NCBI GenBank assembly: GCA_947627265.1
Contig: CANQVM010000005.1
Coordinates: forward strand, 1-45,601
Length of the DNA: 45,601 nucleotides
Direction of reading: 5' to 3'
Source: an uncultured Clostridia bacterium
GTDB taxonomy: Bacteria; Bacillota; Clostridia; TANB77; CAG-508
The notes under the pieces were generated by a model, which saw nothing but the letters and a program-made list of their open reading frames with translations, had not been told where the DNA came from and ran no database searches. A program made the position numbers and the translations under genes. How positions within the stretch are numbered: the stretch's first letter is position 1; each line of letters starts with the position of its first letter. This document shows positions 30,215 to 40,214 of the stretch, piece by piece.

Positions 30215-30910
30215 ATGAAATTAAATATGTTAAAATACACAGAAATAAAAGAATATCTAAAAAGTAAAGATAGTTTATTAATTCCAGTGGGAACTTGTGA
30301 GCAACATGGATTACATCTTCCATTATGTACAGATACCATAGTAGCAGAAAGAATGTGTGATGAAATATCAGAAAAATATGGTATTTTAGTTGCTCCAACA
30401 ATAAATTATGGAGTTAATTTACCATTAGATAATAAAATAATGACAGGAACTACAGGTATTACATACGAATTATTAAAAGATACATTAGAAAATATAACAA
30501 AATATTGGAAAATGCAAGGTTTTAAACATTTCTTTGCTGTTTCTTGCCATGGAGATATTTTTCATATTAAAGCATTGAGTGATTCTAGTGAAGATGTTGA
30601 AGTTATAGAAACTTATGAAGTTGAACAAGAGGATATATTAGAAAAACAAGTTTGCACAAGACACGCTTGTGAATCTGAAACATCAGTAATGTTGTATTTA
30701 TACCCTGAATTAGTTGATATGGACAAAGCTAAAGACTTTGATATCGCAATAGAGGATTTTATGCCATATTTAGAACATAAAAGAGATGATATGGTAGATG
30801 GATATATAGGAAATGTTGGGTATTCAACAATTGCTACAAAAGAAAAAGGAAAAGTTATTTATGAAAGAATGATGAAAAATTTAGAAAGTATTATTGAAAA
30901 ATATAATTAG
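30215..30910 (+). CDS. creatininase-family amidohydrolase
   Basis: LIPVGTCEQHGLHLPLCTDTIVAERMCDEI, VSCHGD, HACESETSVML. Confidence 0.88.
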   Translation: MKLNMLKYTEIKEYLKSKDSLLIPVGTCEQHGLHLPLCTDTIVAERMCDEISEKYGILVAPTINYGVNLPLDNKIMTGTTGITYELLKDTLENITKYWKMQGFKHFFAVSCHGDIFHIKALSDSSEDVEVIETYEVEQEDILEKQVCTRHACESETSVMLYLYPELVDMDKAKDFDIAIEDFMPYLEHKRDDMVDGYIGNVGYSTIATKEKGKVIYERMMKNLESIIEKYN

Positions 30911-30913
30911 GAA

Positions 30914-31492
30914 GTGAGTGATTTGGTGAATATTGTAGATATTATTGAAAGTGAAGTTAAAGAAAAAATTGAAGAATATAAATTAAATGCTGAAGATAAT
31001 TATGACTTTTGGAATGAGCATATAAAATATGTATATCTTGAAAGTCAAAAATTAGCAGAGCAATATGGGGCTGACATTGAAATAGTAAAATTAAGTGCTT
31101 TATTACATGATATAGCATTGATTTGCAAAGTTGGAGAGCGAAAAGATCACCATATAAACGGAAAAATATTGGCTGAAGAAATATTAAATAAATATGATTA
31201 TCCAAAAGAAAAAAAGGATAGAGTATTGACTTGTGTATATAATCATAGAAGTAGTAAAAATGCAACTAATATTGAAGATTTATGTGTCGCAGATGCTGAT
31301 ATTATTGCTCACTTTGATAATATTCCGATGCTCTTTAATTCTGCATATAATAGAAACCATATATCATTAAATGAAGTAAGAGAATGGATGAAAAATGCAT
31401 TTGAAAAAGATTATAACGATTTAAGTGATAGAACAAAAGAAACTTTCAAAGATAAATACAAGCAAATTTGTGAAATTGTATTAGGATATTAA
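30914..31492 (+). CDS. HD-domain phosphohydrolase
   Basis: LSALLHDIALI...HHINGKILAEEIL...VYNHRSSKNAT...VADADIIAHFD. Confidence 0.85.
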   Translation: MSDLVNIVDIIESEVKEKIEEYKLNAEDNYDFWNEHIKYVYLESQKLAEQYGADIEIVKLSALLHDIALICKVGERKDHHINGKILAEEILNKYDYPKEKKDRVLTCVYNHRSSKNATNIEDLCVADADIIAHFDNIPMLFNSAYNRNHISLNEVREWMKNAFEKDYNDLSDRTKETFKDKYKQICEIVLGY

Positions 31493-31511
31493 TTGAGAGG
31501 AGATATTTATT

Positions 31512-32078
31512 GTGATTGACATAGGAACTAAAGAACTAGAAACAGAAAGACTAATTTTAAGAAAATTTAATGAAGAAGATTATACGGGAATGTTTAATAA
31601 TTGGGCTTCAGATTTAGAAACTAATAAATATGTTTCATTCAAAGCTCATCAAAATTATGATGAAACCAAACAAATTATAAATGAATGGATTAGTAAATAT
31701 GGAGATGGTAGCTTAAATTGGGTTGTTGAATTAAAAGAAACTCACGAAATAATTGGAAATATAGAAGTTATTGCAAAAAGCAAAAAGAACAATAACTGCG
31801 AAGTTGGATATACTTTCGGCTCAAAATATTGGGGAAAAGGATATGCAACAGAAGTATTAAAGAAAGTAATTGAATTTCTATTATATGATTGTGATTTCCA
31901 TTTAATAGAGGCAAAACATCATGCATCTAATCCAGCAAGTGGGCGAGTAATGGAAAAAGCAGGAATGAAAAAAGATGGTGTTTTAAGAGAAAGAAGAGTA
32001 AATAAACTAATGGATGGATATGATGATTTAGTTATATATTCTATAACAAAAGATGATTTTTCAAAAATAGAACGATGA
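31512..32078 (+). CDS. GNAT acetyltransferase (RimJ/RimL type)
   Basis: ETERLILRKFNEEDY...EVGYTFGSKYWGKGYATEVLKKVIEF. Confidence 0.9.
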   Translation: MIDIGTKELETERLILRKFNEEDYTGMFNNWASDLETNKYVSFKAHQNYDETKQIINEWISKYGDGSLNWVVELKETHEIIGNIEVIAKSKKNNNCEVGYTFGSKYWGKGYATEVLKKVIEFLLYDCDFHLIEAKHHASNPASGRVMEKAGMKKDGVLRERRVNKLMDGYDDLVIYSITKDDFSKIER

Positions 32079-32581
32079 AAGGTTTTGATGTAATGGGAAA
32101 AGTAATAATTGTTTGTGGAAAGATATGTAGTGGAAAAAGTTATTATTCAAAATCAATAAAAGATTCTTTAAATGCAGTTATCATTTCTCCAGATGAAGCA
32201 ACTTATGAGTTAATTGACAACGAACAAGGCGAATTTTATAATATCTTTTCTGAAAGATTAAACAAATACTTAACAAAGAAAGTTGGAGAGATAGCACAAG
32301 CTGGAGCTAATGTTATTTTTGAAAGAGGACTTTGGACAAGAGAAGATAGAAAGAATATTAGAGAATACTATAAAAATAATGGAATAGAGTGTGAACTTCA
32401 TTATGTATGTGTTGATACTAAAACTTGGCAAAGAAACATTGAAGAAAGAAATAAAAAAATTGATGAAGGAAAAGGTGGCTCTGATTTTTATTTAGATGAA
32501 GGTTTATTAAAAAAATTAGAATCAAAATGGGAAGAGCCTAACAAAGATGAAGTTGATGTTTGGTATATATTACAAAGATAA
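32075..32581 (+). CDS. AAA/zeta-like P-loop kinase
   Basis: IIVCGKICSGKSYYSKSI Walker A; WQRNIEERN. Confidence 0.8.
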   Translation: MKGFDVMGKVIIVCGKICSGKSYYSKSIKDSLNAVIISPDEATYELIDNEQGEFYNIFSERLNKYLTKKVGEIAQAGANVIFERGLWTREDRKNIREYYKNNGIECELHYVCVDTKTWQRNIEERNKKIDEGKGGSDFYLDEGLLKKLESKWEEPNKDEVDVWYILQR

Positions 32582-32596
32582 TAAGAAGGTGGAAAA

Positions 32597-33070
32597 ATGA
32601 TTATTGAATATGATTCAAAATTTGATGAACAAATAAAAGATTTATTAGTTCAATTACAACAACATTTAGCCGATATGGATATAGAAGGATATAATATAGT
32701 TGGAGATGGATATAGAGATAAGTATTTTGAGAAGACATTAGAAGAAGTAAAAAAATGTAATGGTAAGATATTACTATATAAGGATAATGAAAAAATAGTT
32801 GGATTAATAGTGGGAATTATAAACAATGATGACACAATTAGATATGATTTTAAAGCACCAAAACGAGGAAGAATTACTGAACTAGTTGTAGATAAAGATT
32901 ATAGAGGAAAAGGTATAGGAAAAAAATTACTGCTAAAAATGAAAGAGCATCTAAAAACTAATGGATGTGAGAAGATAATGATTGCTGTATTTGGTTATAA
33001 TGAAAGTGCAATAAGATTTTATAAAGAAAACGGCTTTCATATTAGGATGTTGGATATGATTGAAAATTGA
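32597..33070 (+). CDS. GNAT acetyltransferase
   Basis: ELVVDKDYRGKGIGKKLLLKM...YNESAIRFYKENGF. Confidence 0.9.
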   Translation: MIIEYDSKFDEQIKDLLVQLQQHLADMDIEGYNIVGDGYRDKYFEKTLEEVKKCNGKILLYKDNEKIVGLIVGIINNDDTIRYDFKAPKRGRITELVVDKDYRGKGIGKKLLLKMKEHLKTNGCEKIMIAVFGYNESAIRFYKENGFHIRMLDMIEN

Positions 33071-33095
33071 TTATTGGTAGGAAGGATTGAATGGT

Positions 33096-33869
33096 ATGGA
33101 AAAAAGCTATGAAAGATTTCTTGGATTCGCAGATTTGTATGATGAAGGAAGACCAAGATTACCACAGAAAGCAATTGAAATTATAAAAAAATATATAAAT
33201 GGTAATGTAGATTTAATTGTTGATGTTGGGTGTGGTACTGGAAATTCTACTGAAGTGTGTACTAATTTTGCCGAAAGAGTAATTGGAATTGAGCCTTCAA
33301 AAGATATGTTAAATAAGGCAAAAGAAAAAGAAAATAATAAGTTGAAATTTCAAGAAGGTTTAGGTAACAAGACAGGATTAGATAGTAATATTGCAGATAT
33401 TGTAATATGTTCACAGGCTTTTCATTGGATGGAGCCTACTTCAACGATTTCTGAAATAAGTAGAGTATTGAAAAAAGGTGGAGTGTTTGCTGTAATAGAT
33501 GCTGACTGGCTACCTGTAATTGATTTAAGATTGGAAAAATTAAATAGAAGTTTGCGTGAATTAACTATAAATCTTGAAAAAGATGAAGATACAATTATAT
33601 ACCCACAAAGTCAACACTTAAATAATCTGATCAAGAGCAATAAATTTGAATTTTGTAGAGAAATTTGTTTTGATGTTGAAATGGAATACGATAAAGATAG
33701 GTTTAAGAAGTTTATATTGAGTAAAAGTAACATACAAAAGGCTATAAGAAATAATTACAAGCCTGTTATAGAAATACTAGAAGATTTAGATTCTACATTA
33801 GAAAATATATTTGAAGGTAAAACTTTAAATGCTTTATTTTCTTATAAAATGAAAATAGGTATAAAATAA
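33096..33869 (+). CDS. class I SAM-dependent methyltransferase
   Basis: LIVDVGCGTGNSTEVC...IGIEPSKDML...ADIVICSQAFHWM. Confidence 0.9.
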   Translation: MEKSYERFLGFADLYDEGRPRLPQKAIEIIKKYINGNVDLIVDVGCGTGNSTEVCTNFAERVIGIEPSKDMLNKAKEKENNKLKFQEGLGNKTGLDSNIADIVICSQAFHWMEPTSTISEISRVLKKGGVFAVIDADWLPVIDLRLEKLNRSLRELTINLEKDEDTIIYPQSQHLNNLIKSNKFEFCREICFDVEMEYDKDRFKKFILSKSNIQKAIRNNYKPVIEILEDLDSTLENIFEGKTLNALFSYKMKIGIK

Positions 33870-33886
33870 TAAGGGAGAAATGTGAT

Positions 33887-34912
33887 TTGAAAATAGTAGA
33901 TTTTTTCAAAAAATTATTTGGTAAAAATGATAATAAACAATTATTAGATGCTCCTAAAACACAATATCAGGATTTAGTTGAATCTATTGATGATTTAGAA
34001 CTATGCAAAATGTTTGTAGAAAAAACAACTAGAAATATGACTCCTGTGATAGAAAAGGCAGTTCAACCATATCTGCAATATCAACAAGTTAGAAATAGTG
34101 TTTATGAATTTCCAATGCAAACAGCTATTACAAAAGAGGATACACTTGAACTTGCACAAAGATTTTTTGCAAGTATTGATGAGAGTTTATGTGAGAAATT
34201 TAATAATATAATAAATGCTAATAATCCCAATATAGTATTGGAAATGGAGAAAGATAATGGCAAAGGAGCAAGTACAACTAATCCAAATGAAATGCCAGTT
34301 ACTGTGTATATACCAATTAGAGATGATATTAGACAGTTATATGAATTGGTACACGAATGTACACATACTTTTGATATAGATAATGGAGATACACCAACTA
34401 GAATGGTTTTAGGTGAAGTTGCTCCTCAGTGTATGGAAAGATTATTAGATGATTTTCTATTAGAAATGTCGGACGAAGATATGCAAAGATATTCTTTTGA
34501 CAGAAGTACAATAGAAAAAGATATAAAAGATAGAAGAATTGCTACTTTTTTATCTAGATTTAACAATGCACAAAATTTATATAGAAGAGGTGGAGATAAA
34601 ACGAAAGACTCAAGATATATGTTAGCACAAATATATTCAGCACATTTTAATAAGTTTGATAAAAAGCAAAAGAAAAATAAATTGGTATCTTTTATTGAAT
34701 GTGTAAAAAACGATGAGTTTGATAAAGCAAATAGTTGCTTTGAATTATCTATTGATAAAAAAGCTAAACTAAATGGATTGTATAGAGATACTTATGTTGG
34801 AGATACAATATCCGAAGTTAAAGATTTGATATTACCAAAAAATCAGGGAGAATCTAAAACTCAACCAAAAGAATTAGATAGAGATGATATTGATTTATAT
34901 TTAGAACTGTGA
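33887..34912 (+). CDS. putative zinc metallopeptidase
   Basis: LYELVHECTHTFDID (HExxH) with downstream GEVAPQCMERLLDD. Confidence 0.7.
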   Translation: MKIVDFFKKLFGKNDNKQLLDAPKTQYQDLVESIDDLELCKMFVEKTTRNMTPVIEKAVQPYLQYQQVRNSVYEFPMQTAITKEDTLELAQRFFASIDESLCEKFNNIINANNPNIVLEMEKDNGKGASTTNPNEMPVTVYIPIRDDIRQLYELVHECTHTFDIDNGDTPTRMVLGEVAPQCMERLLDDFLLEMSDEDMQRYSFDRSTIEKDIKDRRIATFLSRFNNAQNLYRRGGDKTKDSRYMLAQIYSAHFNKFDKKQKKNKLVSFIECVKNDEFDKANSCFELSIDKKAKLNGLYRDTYVGDTISEVKDLILPKNQGESKTQPKELDRDDIDLYLEL

Positions 34913-34935
34913 ATGTGAAATAGGAGTTATAATTT

Positions 34936-35496
34936 ATGAGTGAAAAGTATTTAAAAGTAATGTTTGGAACAAAATCTGGAGCATCAGATTTTGAATATAA
35001 AATGAATGAAGTTAATATAGCAGAAAATTGGAATCCCAACGAAACAGAGCCAGACAAAATGGGAGGTTTTAATTTTTCTACTGAAACTAAAATATTAAGA
35101 TGGTTGGTTAGAGGAGATATGATTTATGATATAGAAATTCCAGATGGAGCAGAAGTAATAGATGTCCCACATCCAACAACTCCCCATGGAGTATTTAGGG
35201 CAAATAAAATAATTATATCTAATCCACGACCAGTAACAGATGAATTGGCTATGCAGTTATATAAAGTTTCGGATATTCCTGAAAAAAGTTACTATAAAGC
35301 ATTAGCTGGATTGGCTATAAGGGGTTGTATAGAAACTTGTAAATTGCTTATAAAAGAAAGAGTAAACAAAAACAATATTGATTTAGTATTAAGTGAAATA
35401 AATGATTTTACAACACCGAATGACTACAATCATGGAAATCAAAAAGTATATGATGAAGTAATGGAAATGTTGAATAAAATAAAGACTTCAATATAA
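34936..35496 (+). CDS. hypothetical protein
   Basis: Intact ORF; IPDGAEVIDVPHPTTPHGVFRANKIIISNPRPVTDE. Confidence 0.65.
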   Translation: MSEKYLKVMFGTKSGASDFEYKMNEVNIAENWNPNETEPDKMGGFNFSTETKILRWLVRGDMIYDIEIPDGAEVIDVPHPTTPHGVFRANKIIISNPRPVTDELAMQLYKVSDIPEKSYYKALAGLAIRGCIETCKLLIKERVNKNNIDLVLSEINDFTTPNDYNHGNQKVYDEVMEMLNKIKTSI

Positions 35497-35535
35497 TGGA
35501 ATAAAGAAATAGTTGCATCAAAAATTATGTTAAGT

Positions 35536-35564
35536 TTGACAAATAACAAATAATATGCTACAAT
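35536..35564 (+). promoter_or_regulatory. sigma-70-type promoter
   Basis: TTGACA-17-TACAAT. Confidence 0.7.
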
Positions 35565-35658
35565 TAAAAACATATTTAAGAGTTTATCTAGGAAACGATA
35601 TTCCGAGCGATAAAGGACAATTAGAAATAAATTAGTTGTTTACACGAAGTGAGATATA

Positions 35659-35708
35659 AAGTCTTACAAAGGAGTCTTAAAAGATTCTTTTGTGAGTCTT
35701 ATTTTTTT
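35659..35708 (+). terminator. attenuator-like intrinsic terminator in GNAT leader
   Basis: aagtcttacaaaggagtctt aaaagattcttttgtgagtctt, about 19 of 20 paired including G-U, followed by attttttt, 18 nt before the GNAT start. Confidence 0.7.
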
Positions 35709-35726
35709 ACGAAAGGAATGATTTTA

Positions 35727-36245
35727 ATGCAAAATATTATAATTAGAAATGTAAAAAAAGAAGATTTATGGTCTGTATCTAGTATTGTAGTTGAAGGCTG
35801 GAAAAGTGCATATAGAGGAATTATAGAAGATGAATTTTTGGATAGTTTAAAAATTGAAGATAATTACAATAGAAGACTTAAAGATTATAAAGAAAATGGA
35901 TTTATAGTTGCTGAAATAAATAATGAAGTAGTAGGTTTTTGCAGATATACAATTAATAATTTGTTTTCACAAGATGTAAAAGATATTGATTGCGAATTAT
36001 GTGCAATATATGTAAAGCCTGATTTGAAAAGACAAGGAATAGGAAAAGAATTATTTAACTATGTTATTCAAGAGCAAAAGAAAAATAACAATAAAAACAT
36101 GATATTATGGTGTTTGAAAGAAAATTCTAATTCAAGAAAATTCTATGAAAAAATGGGTGGTATTTTATACGGAGAAAATGAAATTGAAAAAGGTGGAAAG
36201 AAGTATAAAGAAGTTGGGTACAAATATGATTTAAGCAGATTATAA
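35727..36245 (+). CDS. GNAT acetyltransferase
   Basis: CELCAIYVKPDLKRQGIGKELFNYVI...NSRKFYEKMGG. Confidence 0.9.
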   Translation: MQNIIIRNVKKEDLWSVSSIVVEGWKSAYRGIIEDEFLDSLKIEDNYNRRLKDYKENGFIVAEINNEVVGFCRYTINNLFSQDVKDIDCELCAIYVKPDLKRQGIGKELFNYVIQEQKKNNNKNMILWCLKENSNSRKFYEKMGGILYGENEIEKGGKKYKEVGYKYDLSRL

Positions 36246-36260
36246 GGAGATTGATTATAT

Positions 36261-36704
36261 ATGGAAAACTATATTTTAAGAAAATATGAAAATTCTGATT
36301 ATGAATTTGTATATGAAGTTAAGAAAAATGCTTATAAAAAATATGTAGAGCAATGTTGGGGAAAATGGGATGATATAGATCAAAAAAATAGATTTAAAGA
36401 ATCTATGGAAAAGACTTTTGATAGGACATATATAATAATGTTCAATGATGAGAAAATTGGATTTTATCAAGGGCAATTAGTAAATGAGCGAACATATTAT
36501 ATTGAAAATATATGTATTATTCCAGAATATCAAGGGAAAGGTATTGGAACAGAAATTTTAAAATCTATATTAAATGAGTATTCTGATAAAAATATAGAAA
36601 TACAATATTTTAAACAAAATCCAGTAGGAAATTTGTATAAGAAACTTGGTTTTGAACCAAATGGAGAAACAGAATTTCATTATCAAATGATAAAAAGAAC
36701 ATAA
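36261..36704 (+). CDS. GNAT acetyltransferase
   Basis: YYIENICIIPEYQGKGIGTEILKSIL...NPVGNLYKKLGFEP. Confidence 0.9.
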   Translation: MENYILRKYENSDYEFVYEVKKNAYKKYVEQCWGKWDDIDQKNRFKESMEKTFDRTYIIMFNDEKIGFYQGQLVNERTYYIENICIIPEYQGKGIGTEILKSILNEYSDKNIEIQYFKQNPVGNLYKKLGFEPNGETEFHYQMIKRT

Positions 36705-36718
36705 GGAGATGTAAACAT

Positions 36719-37780
36719 ATGAGTATATATTTAAAAGTGCCGACAACTAAAGAATTACATTATAGGCAAGAATGGATGAAAAATCCTAGAACAATGTCAT
36801 ATAATGCCGGTTATGACATAGATTTGAAAGGCTATGATAAAGCAACAGGTACTATAACTAAAACTAATGAAGAAATGATAAACTGGTATAATAACTGGAT
36901 TAATCAAGAACCAGACAAATACTTTGCTTATATTTATGACGATGATATATCTGAACCAATTGGAGAAGTATATTATTATTTAGATAATTCTATACACAAT
37001 ATGGGAATTGTTATTCAAGATAAGTATAGAGGAAAAGGTTATAGTTATAAAGCATTATTAGAGCTCGAGAAAGTTGCTTTTGAAAAGAATAATATAAGTG
37101 AATTAGCAGATATTATACCATTAGATAGAGTAAGTGCTATTAAAACATTTAAAAGAGCAGGTTTTAAAGAAACTGAATTAGCAAAAAAAGAATTAGTATT
37201 TGGCAAAGAAAGTGTTGGCAAACAATTGATAATTACAAAAGAATCATATTTTACCAATAAAATAAACTTAAATAAATTAATAATTAGAAATGCACAAAAA
37301 AATGATATAGAACAAATAGCGACAATTAAAGTAGATGGTTGGAGAAACGCTTATTCAGAGATTATAGATAATGAGTATCTTAATAATATGTCAATAAATA
37401 AAGAGATTAATTCATATAGTAATAAGTATTCTTTAAATGATATTTATGTTGCGGTATTAGATAATGAAGTTGTTGGATTTTGCAGAGTTTATAATTATGA
37501 TGAATCTGAATTTGAAGATTCTGAAATTGATTGTGAAATAAGAGAAATATATGTAAGACCAGATATTAAAAGAATGGGAATAGGTGGCAAATTGTTTAAC
37601 TTTGTTTTAAATCATTTTAAAAGTAATAATAAAAGGAAAATGTATTTAGGAGTTTTTAAAGATAATTATAAGTCAAGAAATTTCTATGAAAAAATGGGTG
37701 GCACACTTTGGAAAAGTACATATTTAGTAATTGAAGAAGTTAAATATCCAATAGTGTCATATTTATATAAATTAAATTAA
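36719..37780 (+). CDS. tandem-domain GNAT acetyltransferase
   Basis: Two GNAT domains: IQDKYRGKGYSYKALLELE and IYVRPDIKRMGIGGKLFNFVL. Confidence 0.88.
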   Translation: MSIYLKVPTTKELHYRQEWMKNPRTMSYNAGYDIDLKGYDKATGTITKTNEEMINWYNNWINQEPDKYFAYIYDDDISEPIGEVYYYLDNSIHNMGIVIQDKYRGKGYSYKALLELEKVAFEKNNISELADIIPLDRVSAIKTFKRAGFKETELAKKELVFGKESVGKQLIITKESYFTNKINLNKLIIRNAQKNDIEQIATIKVDGWRNAYSEIIDNEYLNNMSINKEINSYSNKYSLNDIYVAVLDNEVVGFCRVYNYDESEFEDSEIDCEIREIYVRPDIKRMGIGGKLFNFVLNHFKSNNKRKMYLGVFKDNYKSRNFYEKMGGTLWKSTYLVIEEVKYPIVSYLYKLN

Positions 37781-37794
37781 GGTGGGATTTATTT

Positions 37795-38340
37795 ATGAAT
37801 AAAGATGTAATAATTGAAACAGAAAGACTGATACTAAGACAATGGAATATGAACGACATAGATGATATAGTAGAAGGATTGGATAATTTAAATGTTACAA
37901 AATGGTTAGCAGGAGCACCGTTTCCATACACGATTAAAGATGCAGAGCATTTTGTACAGAAAACGATCGATAATGATTTATATAATTTTGCAATTATTTT
38001 AAAAAGTGAAAATAAAGCAATAGGTGGAACTCAATTAGCAAATGTAGACTTATTTAATGGCACAGCTGGTGGTGGTATTTGGATAAGTGAAAAATATTGG
38101 GGAAATGGATATGGCTCTGAAGCATTTGGAGCTAGAATTAAATATGCTTTTGAAGTATTAGGATTAAGAAGATTAGAAAATGGATACTTTAAGGAAAATG
38201 AAAAATCTCATAAAATGCAATTAAAATTTGGATACAAGGATGAAGGAATTAAGAGAAAAAAATTTGTATCAAGAGGCTCTGGGAAAATAGAAGATGAATA
38301 TATTACTGGACTATTAAAGGAAGAGTGGATACAACAATAA
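37795..38340 (+). CDS. GNAT acetyltransferase
   Basis: ETERLILRQWNMNDIDD...WISEKYWGNGYGSEAFGARI. Confidence 0.9.
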   Translation: MNKDVIIETERLILRQWNMNDIDDIVEGLDNLNVTKWLAGAPFPYTIKDAEHFVQKTIDNDLYNFAIILKSENKAIGGTQLANVDLFNGTAGGGIWISEKYWGNGYGSEAFGARIKYAFEVLGLRRLENGYFKENEKSHKMQLKFGYKDEGIKRKKFVSRGSGKIEDEYITGLLKEEWIQQ

Positions 38341-38360
38341 TATATAAGGATGTGATAAAA

Positions 38361-38963
38361 ATGGAAAAATTTTATTTTGAAAAACCATCAATTAAAAGAA
38401 AAAATGAAATAATAGAATATCTTGAGGAGTTTGTAAAATATGGCTCTGATATAAATGGCTCAGGCTCATTAGATAAAATTTATGACGGTTATACTTTTGA
38501 ACAAGCTCTTGACAGGTGTTTAAAAATGGAAGATGAAGAATATGCTAAAAGTGTTAATAGATGCCCTGGAAAAACATTTCTTTTAATTAGAGAAAATGAT
38601 AATAAAATAATTGGCTCTATTAATATCAGATGGAATCTTAATGAGGCAATGCTAAACTTTGGTGGTAATATAGGTTATGGAATTAGACCTACAGAAAGAA
38701 GAAAAGGATATAATAAGATAAATTTATATTTAGGAATGATTGAGGCAAAGAAAGTTGGATTAGATAGAGTAATGCTAGATTGTGATGTTAATAATCTTGG
38801 CTCTGATAAAACTTTAAAAGCATTAGGTGGAAAGCTAGAAAGAACAGGAATAGACCCATCTGATGGTACAGTAACAAATGTTTATTGGTTTAATGTGGAT
38901 GAAACTATAGAAAAATATAAAGATATATATGAACAATATATTGCGAAAGGAGTGGAAAGATAA
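38361..38963 (+). CDS. GNAT acetyltransferase
   Basis: IIGSINIRWNLNEAMLNFGGNIGYGIRPTERRKGYNKINLYLGMIEAK. Confidence 0.88.
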   Translation: MEKFYFEKPSIKRKNEIIEYLEEFVKYGSDINGSGSLDKIYDGYTFEQALDRCLKMEDEEYAKSVNRCPGKTFLLIRENDNKIIGSINIRWNLNEAMLNFGGNIGYGIRPTERRKGYNKINLYLGMIEAKKVGLDRVMLDCDVNNLGSDKTLKALGGKLERTGIDPSDGTVTNVYWFNVDETIEKYKDIYEQYIAKGVER

Positions 38964-38965
38964 TA

Positions 38966-39751
38966 ATGGACAGACAAGAAATATTAAACAATTTCTATAA
39001 TGAAGATTGTACTGAAGATACTAGACTTGAAAGTCAACATGGGCAAGTTGAATTCTTAACAACTACAAAGTATATTGAAAAATTTTTAAAATCTGATTCA
39101 AAAATACTAGAAGTTGGAGCTGGAACTGGGAGATACTCACTTTATTATGCAAATAAAGGTTATGATGTAACTGCTATTGAATATGTTAAACATAATATTG
39201 ATATACTTAAATCAAAAATAAAAGATGGTACAAAAATAGTTGCTGAACAGGGTGATGCAATTGATTTATCAAGATTTGAAGATGATACATTTGATGTTAC
39301 TTTAGTTCTTGGACCTTTATATCATTTATATGAAGATAAGGATATAAATAAAGCTATTGAAGAGGCAGTAAGAGTTACAAAAAAAGATGGAATAATTGCA
39401 ATTGCATATTTAACAAGTGATTCTATAATGATTGATTGGGCACTTATGGGCGATCATTTACTAGATGGTTATCCAAATGATTTTGATAAAGATTTTAAAT
39501 TGACAAGATACCCACAAGGCATCTTTGCACCATTTTATATTTCTGAATTTAAGGCAATTATGAATAAATTTGATGTTGAATTATTACATAATGTTGCAAC
39601 AGATGGTTTTACGCGCCACGTTAAAGACAAAATAGATTCATTATCTAAAGAAGAATTCGATGTATGGATGAGATATCATTTATCAACTTGCGAAAGAGAA
39701 GACCTTCAAGGTTATAGCAATCATATGTTATACATTTGTAGAAAAAAATAA
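38966..39751 (+). CDS. class I SAM-dependent methyltransferase
   Basis: KILEVGAGTGRYSLYYANKGYDVTAIEYVKHNID...FDVTLVLGPLYHLYE. Confidence 0.92.
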   Translation: MDRQEILNNFYNEDCTEDTRLESQHGQVEFLTTTKYIEKFLKSDSKILEVGAGTGRYSLYYANKGYDVTAIEYVKHNIDILKSKIKDGTKIVAEQGDAIDLSRFEDDTFDVTLVLGPLYHLYEDKDINKAIEEAVRVTKKDGIIAIAYLTSDSIMIDWALMGDHLLDGYPNDFDKDFKLTRYPQGIFAPFYISEFKAIMNKFDVELLHNVATDGFTRHVKDKIDSLSKEEFDVWMRYHLSTCEREDLQGYSNHMLYICRKK

Positions 39752-39813
39752 TTGAATGCTATAAAAAAATCAGTATGTTTTTTATTACATACTGATTTTC
39801 ATAATGTTAATTA

Positions 39814-40047
39814 TTATTTTTCTAGTTTATCTTCAATACCAGCTAGTAATTCTGGAATTGTAATACCAAGAACTTTTGCTAATCCATATAATTCGTAATC
39901 TTTAACAACTCTAGTATTAGCTTCAATTTTACTTATATCATTTTTATGAATATTAATTCCAAGTAAATTTAAATCATTGGCAACATCAGCTTGAGAAAGA
40001 TGTTTAGCTTTTCTTAATTCTACCAAGTTATCACTAATAACATTTGA
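39814..40047 (-). pseudogene. XRE-family HTH regulator, 5' end apparently truncated
   Basis: VISDNLVELRKAKHLSQADVANDLNLLGINIHKNDISKIEANTRVVKDYELYGLAKVLGITIPELL; upstream in-frame residues are antisense of an HNH fragment. Confidence 0.65.
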
Positions 40048-40204
40048 AAAACAAGATGGAATATGTCCAAATTGTAAAAAACATTTTGAAATAAATGAGA
40101 TGGAAGGTGACCACATAACACCTTGGCACGCAGGTGGAAAAACAAATGCTGAAAATTGTCAAATGCTTTGTAGAGAATGTAATAGAAGAAAATCAGGAAT
40201 CTAG
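40043..40204 (+). pseudogene. HNH endonuclease C-terminal fragment
   Basis: FEKQDGICPNCKKHFEINEMEGDHITPWHAGGKTNAENCQMLCRECNRRKSGI* with no start or N-terminus. Confidence 0.8.
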
Positions 40205-40214
40205 GTGAGAAAAT

